A DNA stretch of 64,000 bases from Polaribacter sp. BAL334 (lineage in GTDB: Bacteria > Bacteroidota > Bacteroidia > Flavobacteriales > Flavobacteriaceae), in assembly GCF_015767435.1 (NCBI RefSeq), contig NZ_JADWOV010000268.1, positions 1 through 64,000 of the forward strand, written 5' to 3'. Under the pieces are notes generated by a model. That model worked only from the letters and a program-made list of their open reading frames with translations. It was not told the DNA's origin and ran no database searches. Positions 38,682-46,429 of this stretch are shown in pieces; within the stretch, counting starts at the first letter, position 1, and every line of letters starts with the position of its first letter. A program made the position numbers and the translations under genes.

Positions 38682-38920
38682 AGTGGTAAACTAACAAAGC
38701 TTCAAAGTCTAAAGTCTAAAGTTCAAAGTCTAAAGTTATAGGATTTCGAACATCAATAAACGAAAATTGAACATTGAACATCGATAGACGATATTACCCA
38801 AACTCTGTAAAATTATAAGGGTTAAGTTTTAAAACATCAATTAAGTTTAGTAATAAAACAACTTAAAACTAAAGACTAAGGACTAAGGACTAAAGACTAA
38901 TAACTAAACCCCAAAAACTT

Positions 38921-38951
38921 TTGCACATCCTATTTTCTTATAATATATTTG
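38921..38951 (+). promoter_or_regulatory. Flavobacterial-type promoter
   Basis: TTG at 38921-38923, 20 nt, then TATATTTG at 38944-38951, 16 bp before the ATG of the BadF-type kinase gene. Confidence 0.7.
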
Positions 38952-38967
38952 GAAAAAATTAACAACC

Positions 38968-39819
38968 ATGATATTAATTGCAGACGGAGGCTCAACCAAA
39001 GCAGATTGGATAGCGATCAACAAAGATAAAAAAGAAGCATTCAGAGTAAGAACTTTGGGGTTGAATCCTGAGGTAAATTCGACCAAAGAGTTAACGGACA
39101 GAATCATACACATGTTTCAGTTGATCAATATCAAAGATGATGTAGAGGAGATTTATTTTTATGGAGCAGGTTGTGGAACTCCTGTGGCGATTAAAATCTT
39201 ACAAGATGTATTGGAATCCATCTTTATCAATGCCAAGGTATTTGTTGCCGAAGATATGTTAGCGGCAGTGTATGCAGCTTCTGGGAAAGAACCTGCCATT
39301 GTATGTATTTTAGGGACTGGTTCCAATAGTTGTTATTTTGACGGGAAAAACCTACACATGAAAACCGTTTCATTGGGATATATCGTGATGGATGAAGCCA
39401 GTGGCAATCACTTTGGTAAAATATTATTGAAGGAGTATTTTTATGAGAAAATGCCTAAAAGAATTGCAGAAAAATTTGAAGCTGAATTCAATTTAGAGCC
39501 AGACTTTGTAAAGAAAAATTTGTACAGAGAGCAAAACCCGAATATGTATTTGGCAACCTTTGCCCAATTTATGTTTGCCTTTAAAGATGATAAATACATC
39601 AAGCGCATCATCAAAAAAGGCTTTCAAGAGTTTTTTAAATACCGCGTATTGCCTTTTGAGAAAGGCGCCGAAACACCTCTATATTTTATAGGCTCTATTG
39701 CTTTTTACTTCAGAGACCTGTTAGAAAAAGTGGCTGAGAAAAACAATTTGAAAGTAACGGATGTGATTCAACGACCTATCGATAACTTGTTGGAGTATCA
39801 TCGGAATTTGATGAAGTAG
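38968..39819 (+). CDS. BadF/BadG-type ATPase, N-acetylglucosamine kinase-like
   Basis: An ASKHA-fold sugar kinase of the BadF/NAGK group that likely phosphorylates an amino sugar such as GlcNAc in the cytoplasm. The phosphate-1 motif DGGSTKADW is at residues 6-14, and the phosphate-2 motif LGTGSNSCYFDG at about 115-126. The asparagine-containing GLNPEVNS loop is typical of this flavobacterial subgroup. Length 283 aa. It is transcribed alone from a good promoter. Recovery of murein or glycan amino sugars is a plausible role. Confidence 0.8.
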   Translation: MILIADGGSTKADWIAINKDKKEAFRVRTLGLNPEVNSTKELTDRIIHMFQLINIKDDVEEIYFYGAGCGTPVAIKILQDVLESIFINAKVFVAEDMLAAVYAASGKEPAIVCILGTGSNSCYFDGKNLHMKTVSLGYIVMDEASGNHFGKILLKEYFYEKMPKRIAEKFEAEFNLEPDFVKKNLYREQNPNMYLATFAQFMFAFKDDKYIKRIIKKGFQEFFKYRVLPFEKGAETPLYFIGSIAFYFRDLLEKVAEKNNLKVTDVIQRPIDNLLEYHRNLMK

Positions 39820-40253
39820 GGGTTTTGGTTAAGAGGTTAGAGGTTAGAAGTTAGAGGTTAGAAGTTAGAAGTTAGATATTAGAAGTTGCTTTGTTCTTGA
39901 TTCTCTATTCTTTTTTCTTTATTCTTTTTTCTTTATTCTTGCTTCTCTGTTCTTGCTTCTCTATTCTTAGTCTTTTGAAAAGTTTCTATTCTTTAAGAGT
40001 TTAATTGTTTAGAGGTTAGTTGGATGTTCAAAATTTAAAATTCAAAATTCAAGGTTGGCAACTTACTGAAAAGGTTTAAAGGGTTAACAGTTTAGAGGTT
40101 AGAGGTTAGGGGTTAGAACTTGATTCTTTATTCTTTGTTCTTACTTCTTACTTCTTTGTTCTTTGTTCTTTATTCTTTTTTCTCTGTTCTTGCTTCTCTA
40201 TTCTTAGTCTTTTGAAAAGTTTCTATTGTTTAAGGGTTTAACTGTTTAGAGGT
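39820..40253. repeat. Heptamer and pyrimidine tandem tracts
   Basis: No gene is present. 39832-39887 is a near-perfect run of 7-bp units (GTTAGAA/GGTTAGA). 39895-39970 is a T/C-rich tandem of TTCTTTATTCT-type units on the plus strand, and a similar tract recurs at about 40120-40215. Between them lie TTCAAAATTC words. Confidence 0.65.
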
Positions 40254-40470
40254 TAGAAGTACGATATTAGAAGTTAGAGGTTAGAGGGGGTGTTCAAAGT
40301 TTTAGATTCAAGATTCAAGGTTGCACTCATCACTGAACACTGAGACTGAAAACTGTTTAAGGGTTTCTATTGTTTTTTAGTTTCGCAGTATTTCTGTTTA
40401 CGAGTTCTCGATACAACGCTCCTGCGTCGCGTTACTCGAACTGACAGAAGAAAATGGTTGCTGTTGTTTA
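40254..40470. repeat. Dispersed composite repeat, left copy flanking the ATPase gene
   Basis: Two joined blocks. Block one (40254-40368) runs from AGAAGTACGATATTAGAAG through GTTGCACTCATCACTG to AACTGTTTAAGGGTTTCT. Block two (40370-40463) holds AGTTTCGCAGTATTTCTG and CTCCTGCGTCGCGTTACTCG. Both recur at 41792-41906 and 42021-42115. Confidence 0.75.
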
Positions 40471-40481
40471 AATCTATAAAT

Positions 40482-40533
40482 GTATAGTCAAATCAACAAT
40501 AATTACTTATATTTGTATAGTTAAATAAACAAA
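40482..40533 (+). promoter_or_regulatory. Direct-repeat operator candidate around a TATATTTG box
   Basis: GTATAGTCAAATCAACAAT (40482-40500) and GTATAGTTAAATAAACAAA (40515-40533) are 19-bp direct repeats, with starts 33 bp apart. The TATATTTG box lies at 40508-40515. The second copy touches the ATG of the ATPase gene. Confidence 0.55.
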
Positions 40534-41730
40534 ATGGAAGTTTTATACGAAAAATTCATACAAAGATTGCGGTATATCCCTATGGGTTTTATTCGATCTA
40601 TGATGGATAAAGTCAATTGGAATGCGCGACTTATAGGCATAAAAGGAGCTAGGGGTATTGGAAAAACAACCTTGCTTTTTCAATACATACAATTGAATTT
40701 GGCCAATGAATTGGAACATACACTTTATGCAAGTCTAGATTCTTTTTGGTTTACCACAAATTCTTTATCGGATTTGATAGCCACATTTGAAAAAAGAGGA
40801 GGGAAGTATTTATTCTTGGACGAAGTGCACAAATACCCCAATTGGGCGCAAGAATTAAAGAATGCCTACGATGAATATCCTCAATTGAAAATAGTGTTTA
40901 CAGGCTCCTCAGCCCTTGAAATACTCAACGCACGAGCTGATTTGAGCAGAAGGGCTGTAGTGTATGAAATGCAAGGGTTTTCGTTTAGGGAGTACCTATG
41001 TGTAGAAACTGGTAGGTCCTTTGATTCGTATTCGTTGCAAGAACTACTCACGAATCACTTGCCAATTGCACAACAGATCACAACACACATCAAACCTTTA
41101 CAATATTTTGATTCCTATTTGAAGTTTGGGTATTACCCTTTTTATAGGGAGCAACCTGAGTTGTACGACCATAGGTTGTCTGAAGTCATTCATATGATTT
41201 TAGAAATAGAATTGCCACAATTGCGTGGTATTGAAAATGCCTATATCATTAAATTAAAACAACTTTTGGTGGCCATAGCTACTTCTGTACCATTCATTCC
41301 CAATGTGAGTAAGTTGAGCGAAAAAATTCAGATAAATAGAACTACCTTATTGGCCTATTTGCATTATTTGGATGAAATTCGGTTGACAAACAATCTTTTT
41401 AGGGAAACCAAAGGAATCAGCAAGCTGCAAAAGCCCCTCAAAATATATTTAGAAAACACCAATTTGATTTACAATTTGGCGCCAAAAAACGCCAATGAAG
41501 GAAATTTAAGAGAGACATTTTTCAGAAATCAAGTAGGTTTTGTACATAGTATTCAATACACAGAAAAGGGAGATTTTTTGATAGATGAGATGTATACTGT
41601 AGAAATTGGAGGAAAATCAAAAACCCATAAGCAACTCAAAGATATCTCCAATTCTTTTGTAGTTGCTGATGCTATTGAGATTGGTTATCAAAACAAAATC
41701 CCTTTGTGGTTATTTGGGTTTTTATATTGA
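40534..41730 (+). CDS. AAA_14/DUF4143-type ATPase
   Basis: A P-loop ATPase of 398 aa. Walker A is IKGARGIGKTTLLFQY (about residues 32-47) and Walker B is KYLFLDEVHKYPNW (about 92-105), followed by the sensor FTGSSALEIL. A DUF4143-like C-terminal domain holds a winged-helix stretch (NVSKLSEKIQINRTTLLAYLHYLDE) and a restriction-nuclease-like end (EIGGKSK). These proteins are common, often mobile, and of unclear function. It is alone between near-identical direct repeats, which suggests acquisition as a unit. Confidence 0.82.
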   Translation: MEVLYEKFIQRLRYIPMGFIRSMMDKVNWNARLIGIKGARGIGKTTLLFQYIQLNLANELEHTLYASLDSFWFTTNSLSDLIATFEKRGGKYLFLDEVHKYPNWAQELKNAYDEYPQLKIVFTGSSALEILNARADLSRRAVVYEMQGFSFREYLCVETGRSFDSYSLQELLTNHLPIAQQITTHIKPLQYFDSYLKFGYYPFYREQPELYDHRLSEVIHMILEIELPQLRGIENAYIIKLKQLLVAIATSVPFIPNVSKLSEKIQINRTTLLAYLHYLDEIRLTNNLFRETKGISKLQKPLKIYLENTNLIYNLAPKNANEGNLRETFFRNQVGFVHSIQYTEKGDFLIDEMYTVEIGGKSKTHKQLKDISNSFVVADAIEIGYQNKIPLWLFGFLY

Positions 41731-42465
41731 GAGGGTTTCTGTTGTTTAAGGGTTTAATTGTTTAGAGGTTAACTGTTTAGGGGTTAGCGGTTAGAAGTAC
41801 GATATTAGAAGTTAGAGGTTAGAGGGGGTGTTCAAAGTTTTAGATTCAAGATTCAAGGTTGCACTCATCACTGAACACTGAGACTGAAAACTGTTTAAGG
41901 GTTTCTGTTGTTTCTTTTGTTTAAGGGTTTAGCTGGTTAGGGGTTCATCAATGTAACAATTTATTGATCTAATAATTTACCGATGAATTAATCCCTTCGC
42001 CTTCGCCTTTGTTGATTTGTTTCTATTGTTTTTTAGTTTCGCAGTATTTCTGGTTACGAGTTCTCGATACAACGCTCCTGCGTCGCGTTACTCGAACTGA
42101 CAGAGGAAAATGGTTGTTGTTTTTTAATGTTTAATTGGTTAGAGGTTAGGGGTTAGAACTTGCTTCTTTATTCTTGCTTCTCTGTTCTTAGTCTTTTGAA
42201 AAGTTTCTATTCTTTAAGGGTTTAAATGTTTAGGGGTTAACTGTTTAGGGGTTAGCGGTTAGGGGTTAGATGTTTATAGTTTATATAATTAACCAATTAA
42301 CCAGTTAAACAATTAACCAAATAATCAACCATACGCCTTCGCCTTAGCCTTCGTCTTCGTCTTCGTCCCACATCTTCGCCTTCATCCATTTAAATCTGTT
42401 TTTTTTATACTAGAAGATTTTTGATATAAAATTTTCTGTGTTATTTTCGTTATTCAGTTTTTAGT
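41731..42465. repeat. Dispersed composite repeat, right copy flanking the ATPase gene
   Basis: No gene is present. 41792-41906 repeats block one of 40254-40368 almost identically, and 42021-42115 repeats block two. Between them lie TTTAAGGGTTTAG words and a TCAATGTAACAATTTATTGA segment. From about 42240 the words GGGGTTAACTGTTTAG and CCTTCGCCTT follow. Confidence 0.75.
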
Positions 42466-42483
42466 TTGTTTATTTGTTGTCCA

Positions 42484-43506
42484 ATGAAATTTCTATATTC
42501 ATTTTGTTGCTTTTTGTTGTTTTCTTCGGTTCAGTATGGACAAGTGGGAGGTGAGAACGTGTATCAATTTTTAAATTTGGCTACCTCTGCAAGACAAGTT
42601 GCGTTGGGTGGAGAGGTTTTGACATTGATGAATGATGTGAATCAACCTGTTTGGAATCCGTCAGTCATCAATCAAGAAATGGATAACCAACTGAGTGCGA
42701 ATTATTCGAGTTATTTGGGAGGCATCCATATTGGTTCGTTGTCCTATGCACGATTGATTTCGAGGAGATTTGGAACGATTCATGGAAGTATTAGTTACTT
42801 GAATTATGGGACGTTGATTGGCGCAGACGAACAAGGAAATGAAACGGGTAATTTTAGTGCTAGTGATTTGGCTATTTCTGTGGGCTATGCACGCAATTTA
42901 CCTTGGACAAACTTGTTTTTTGGTGCAAATGTGAAGCTCATCAATTCGTCCATCAGTAATTTTACTTCGTATGGAGTGGCTGTGGATGTTGGAATTTTAT
43001 ACTACAGTCCTTACAAACCTTATTCGTTTACTTTGGTTGTGAGAAATGCAGGAACTCAAGTCAAATCGTTTACAAACGAAATTGAACAACTTCCTTTAAA
43101 GGTGGCACTTGGAGCGTCGTATCAATTGGAGCATGTGCCCTTAAAATGGTATTTGACGGTTGATAATTTGCAGCAATGGGATATTTCTGTACCCAATCCT
43201 TCTGAACAAACTACGGATTTGGAAGGAAATGTAACGAATGAAAATATTGGTTTTTTAAGCAATGCGATGAGGCATTTTGTGATTGGTGCTGAGTTATTTC
43301 CTGAGAGTGCCATCAACCTAAGATTGGGCTATAATTTTAGAAGAGCTGCTGAATTGAAACTGCAAAATGTGCGCACTTTTGGAGGAATTTCTTTCGGATT
43401 TGGGTTGAGAATGAATACATTTACGTTTAATTATGCGTATTCAAAATTTCATACAGCCACCAATGCGAGTACTTTTAGTTTACAAATTGACTTAGATAAA
43501 AGATAA
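42484..43506 (+). CDS. porQ: Type IX secretion system protein PorQ
   Basis: An outer-membrane beta-barrel protein of the T9SS attachment machinery. The signal peptide is MKFLYSFCCFLLFSSVQYGQ. The mature N-terminus (VGGENVYQFLNLATSARQVALGG) is the hallmark of PorQ, as is NPSVINQEM. Alternating hydrophobic strands continue to the C-terminus, which ends in FSLQIDLDKR. The product is 340 aa from ATG 42484 (an upstream TTG at 42466 is not needed). cmk starts immediately after its stop, the usual porQ-cmk arrangement in the phylum. Confidence 0.9.
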   Translation: MKFLYSFCCFLLFSSVQYGQVGGENVYQFLNLATSARQVALGGEVLTLMNDVNQPVWNPSVINQEMDNQLSANYSSYLGGIHIGSLSYARLISRRFGTIHGSISYLNYGTLIGADEQGNETGNFSASDLAISVGYARNLPWTNLFFGANVKLINSSISNFTSYGVAVDVGILYYSPYKPYSFTLVVRNAGTQVKSFTNEIEQLPLKVALGASYQLEHVPLKWYLTVDNLQQWDISVPNPSEQTTDLEGNVTNENIGFLSNAMRHFVIGAELFPESAINLRLGYNFRRAAELKLQNVRTFGGISFGFGLRMNTFTFNYAYSKFHTATNASTFSLQIDLDKR

Positions 43507-44199
43507 ATGACACAAAAAATTACGATTGCGATTGACGGATTTTCATCCACAGGAAAAAGTACAATTGCCAAATTATTGGCTAAGAAATACAATTATATTT
43601 ATGTTGATACAGGTGCTATGTACAGAGCAGTAGCCCTTTTTGCAAAGAAACAACATTTCATTGGCGAGGATTTTTTTGATGTCGAGAAACTGATTTCTTC
43701 ATTGGATTCGATTTCTTTGCAATTTCGTTTTAATGAAAACTTGGGTTTTGCGGAAATGTATTTGAATGATGAAAATGTAGAAAATGAAATTCGGACTTTA
43801 GAAATTTCGCAATTGGTGAGTACAGTTGCAGCCATTTCTGAAGTACGTAAAAAACTAGTAGCAGCACAACAAGCTATGGGAAAACATGGGGGTATTGTGA
43901 TGGATGGTAGAGATATTGGAACGGTTGTTTTTCCGGATGCGGAACTGAAAATCTTTATGACGGCTTCTGCAGATCAAAGAGCGATGCGTAGGTATAAAGA
44001 GTTGATTGAAAAAGGAGACGCTGTGACGTATGAAGAAATTTTGCACAATGTACAAGAACGAGATCGTGTTGATACCACTAGAGAAGATTCACCACTGATC
44101 AAGGCGGATGATGCTATTGAAATTGACAATTCTGAGTTGGGAATTCAGGAGCAATTTGAGCGAATTTGTAAGTTGATTGATGAGCGGATTAAAGGGTAG
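43507..44199 (+). CDS. cmk: Cytidylate kinase
   Basis: Phosphorylates CMP and dCMP with ATP. The P-loop is GFSSTGKST (about residues 11-19), DTGAMYRAV is the CMP-binding segment, DGRDIGTVVFPDA the core motif, and DRVDTTREDSPL the C-terminal lid. 230 aa. It abuts porQ with no spacer, so the two are co-translated. A small hairpin (44216-44231) follows. Confidence 0.95.
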   Translation: MTQKITIAIDGFSSTGKSTIAKLLAKKYNYIYVDTGAMYRAVALFAKKQHFIGEDFFDVEKLISSLDSISLQFRFNENLGFAEMYLNDENVENEIRTLEISQLVSTVAAISEVRKKLVAAQQAMGKHGGIVMDGRDIGTVVFPDAELKIFMTASADQRAMRRYKELIEKGDAVTYEEILHNVQERDRVDTTREDSPLIKADDAIEIDNSELGIQEQFERICKLIDERIKG

Positions 44200-44215
44200 A
44201 TTTTTTAGACACGGA

Positions 44216-44240
44216 CCTGACTTCCGTCAGGCAAGTTTTT
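44216..44240 (+). terminator. Candidate terminator of porQ-cmk
   Basis: The stem CCTGAC/GTCAGG with a TTCC loop is followed by CAAG and five T. It is short but correctly placed, 17 bp after the cmk stop. Confidence 0.5.
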
Positions 44241-44330
44241 ACGGATTGTTCGAATATTGGTTTACAGGTGGTTTGAGAAAGGCTTTTTGAATCGGTGGTA
44301 TTTTTGCCTTCATATAGTATCGATTTGCTT

Positions 44331-44483
44331 TTATTCAGGCTTGATTTTTACAATTTTGTTATCACGCAAAACGACCAATTCACTGTTTTTAGCTTTTTTA
44401 AATTCTAGAAGTTTTTCATAGACTTTCTCAAGTCCTTTAAGAATTTTATGCTTTTCTTCTGTTTGAATTTCAATTTTTGTCAT
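44331..44483 (-). CDS. 50-aa ORF overlapping the zeta-like gene
   Basis: An ATG at 44483 opens a 50-codon frame (MTKIEIQTEEKHKIL... ending ELVVLRDNKIVKIKPE). It overlaps the end of the zeta-toxin-like gene by 14 bp. The product is charged and helical, then possibly beta, with no signal peptide. The tight overlap suggests it is a real partner, possibly an antitoxin-like protein. I do not recognise the family. Confidence 0.55.
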   Translation of the reverse strand: MTKIEIQTEEKHKILKGLEKVYEKLLEFKKAKNSELVVLRDNKIVKIKPE

Positions 44484-45053
44484 ATTGATTTTTTAAAAGA
44501 TTAAATTTTTCTTGGTGCAGAATATTTAGCAGCCCATCAATTTGTTTTTCTGCTAAAAGTTCATATTTCCCCTCTGAATTGTCAAAAATCAGGGTTCCAT
44601 CTATGATTGGAAGGTAAATATCAAATAAATTTTTGATTCCTTTTTTGTATCTTCTTTCAATTACCTCAGGATCAATGTTGTGTCCGCCTTCTGAAACTCT
44701 TGTTTTTACGCGTTCCTTAGCTAATTCTATTGTTTGAAGCCAAAAAAATAACATTGTTACTCGAAACCCTTTTTCTTTTGCTTTTATTATTTTATGCTTA
44801 TAACTTTTGGTGGATAAGGTCGTTTCAAAAGCGAAGTTTTCATTTTCTGAAAGCAATTCATTAATTCTATTGAGCATGATGCGTCCTGATTCAAAAGATA
44901 CTTTTTCGGGTTGAAAGGGTGATAATCCTTTTGCTATTTCGTCAGCATTTACAAATTCTTTACAATCCAAAATCTCTGGCAAAATTGTAAACGATACAGT
45001 GGTTTTACCTGCACATTACAACCAGCTATGATGTAAAGTTTTTTCTCATCCAT
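44470..45053 (-). pseudogene. Zeta-toxin-like P-loop kinase, frameshifted at Walker A
   Basis: The intact C-terminal 170 codons match the zeta-toxin/AAA kinase family (FVNADEIAKGLSPF, FAFETTLSTKSY, then RV..GGHNI....I..RY). The expected N-terminus is present just upstream in another frame: ATG 45053 reads MDEKKLYIIAGCN. After one inserted base the frame would continue AGKTTVSFTILPEILD. A single missing C (plus strand) near 45012-45015 therefore splits the P-loop GCNGAGKTT. Family members phosphorylate UDP-N-acetyl sugars or similar. As read, no active kinase can be made, unless a sequencing error or frameshifting restores it. Confidence 0.8.
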
Positions 45054-45132
45054 ATTTGTAAATATATAAAAAAATCTTTAGAAATTTTTATTGAATTTCA
45101 GTGTTTTGGCATCAACATGTATACCAAAATAC

Positions 45133-45762
45133 CTAAGGAATATTCAAGTATTTATGCGTTTGTAAAGAAATTTTCCATTTCGGATTTTTCATTACATAAT
45201 CAACAATTTCCGAAGTCATTTTTTCTTTTTTACTCCATTCAGGTTGTAAAAAAAGTTCGCATTTTTCTGAAACTTTTGCTGCTTGTTGTTCTGCAAAATC
45301 AAAATCACTTTTGTTGTGAATGATCATTTTTAACTCATCAGCTTCTGGATATACTTCGTCCAAAGGCAATTTTGTTTTTTTGGGTGACAAGCAAAACCAA
45401 TCCCATTTTCCAGAGAAAGAATAGGCTCCAGAAGTTTCAATATGTGTTTTAATGTGGTTTTCTTGTAGCAAATTCGTGATATAATCCATAGACCACATCA
45501 AAGGTTCTCCACCAGTAATCACCACTGTATTTGAGTACTTTTTGGCGTTTTCAACAATTGTTTCTGCCAACGTTGGAGGATGCAAATCTGCATTCCAACT
45601 TTCTTTTACATCACACCAATGACAACCCACATCACAACCACCAACTCTGATAAAATAAGCCGCTTTTCCTGTGTGATATCCTTCTCCTTGAATGGTGTAA
45701 AACTCCTCCATTAAAGGGAGCATCATTCCTTTGTTGACTAGTTCTTTTGTGTGTGTATCCAT
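45133..45762 (-). CDS. queE: 7-carboxy-7-deazaguanine synthase
   Basis: A radical SAM enzyme of queuosine biosynthesis that contracts 6-carboxytetrahydropterin to 7-carboxy-7-deazaguanine. The substrate-binding start FYTIQGEGYHTGKAAYFIR precedes the cluster motif CDVGCHWC (CX3CX2C). VVITGGEPLMW is the SAM glycine motif. Start ATG 45762 gives 209 aa; the longer frame from TTG 45780 lies within ridA. It begins 1 bp after the ridA stop, so the two are one transcript. Confidence 0.92.
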   Translation of the reverse strand: MDTHTKELVNKGMMLPLMEEFYTIQGEGYHTGKAAYFIRVGGCDVGCHWCDVKESWNADLHPPTLAETIVENAKKYSNTVVITGGEPLMWSMDYITNLLQENHIKTHIETSGAYSFSGKWDWFCLSPKKTKLPLDEVYPEADELKMIIHNKSDFDFAEQQAAKVSEKCELFLQPEWSKKEKMTSEIVDYVMKNPKWKISLQTHKYLNIP

Positions 45763-45763
45763 C

Positions 45764-46216
45764 TTACTTTTTTGCGGCAATCACTTCAATTTCAATTTTT
45801 GCACCTGCCACTAAATTGGCTGCAAAGGTAGTTCTTGCTGGTAAATTATCAACAAAAAAAGTAGTATATACTGCATTCATTTTTGAAAAATCGTCAATAT
45901 CCGCTAAAATTACGGTGCATTTTACAACATCTTTTAAGGTCATGTTGTGATTTTTTAAAACAGCTTCAATGTTTTTGATGACTTGCGCAGTTTCCGCTTC
46001 AATGCCACCTTCCACCATTTTTCCAGTTTGATGATTTTTACCAATTTGTCCCGTTAAAAAATAGAGATTTCCCACCTGAGTTGCCTCAGAAAAAGGTGCA
46101 TTTTTTCTGCTTTCGTCATGAGATTTGTGAAAATATACTTCCTGTTTTGGTGCTTTCTGACAAGAGTTTATTGCAAAAACAAAACAAATAAGTAACATTG
46201 AAAAGTTGGTTTTCAT
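45764..46216 (-). CDS. RidA/YjgF-family protein with a lipoprotein signal
   Basis: A RidA-fold protein (enamine/imine deaminase family) of 150 aa. The family signature PARTTFAANLVAGAKIEIEVIA is at the C-terminus, with the substrate-binding Arg in PARTT. Unusually, it begins with a signal peptide ending in a lipobox (LICFVFAINSC, Cys19). The protein should therefore be exported and lipid-anchored rather than cytoplasmic. It heads a two-gene unit with queE. Confidence 0.85.
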   Translation of the reverse strand: MKTNFSMLLICFVFAINSCQKAPKQEVYFHKSHDESRKNAPFSEATQVGNLYFLTGQIGKNHQTGKMVEGGIEAETAQVIKNIEAVLKNHNMTLKDVVKCTVILADIDDFSKMNAVYTTFFVDNLPARTTFAANLVAGAKIEIEVIAAKK

Positions 46217-46298
46217 GATGAATTAAATTTCTAACAAATATAAATCATTTAATTTTTAATTTTTTTCAACTAAAATGCTAAAAATCAAGTATTTTTTA

Positions 46299-46306
46299 TA
46301 AATTTG
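46299..46306 (+). promoter_or_regulatory. TAnnTTTG box for rpsA
   Basis: TAAATTTG followed by CAC lies about 125 bp upstream of the rpsA start. The -33 element is weak. The roughly 115-nt leader could hold autoregulatory structure, as is usual for ribosomal protein S1. Confidence 0.45.
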
Positions 46307-46429
46307 CACTCCTTTTTACGAGAACAGATTTGAAAAAGGAATCAAAGAAAACAATTTATAAAAACATCTCTTGTTGTTTTTATCGTTAAAAATCTGAAAA
46401 ACAGGAAGATACAAATTTAATTTTCAGAA

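Noticed and set aside
44470..44982. Zeta-like gene taken as complete from the TTG at 44982
   Set aside because: This version lacks the P-loop, which is present just upstream in another frame, so the gene is better described as frameshifted.
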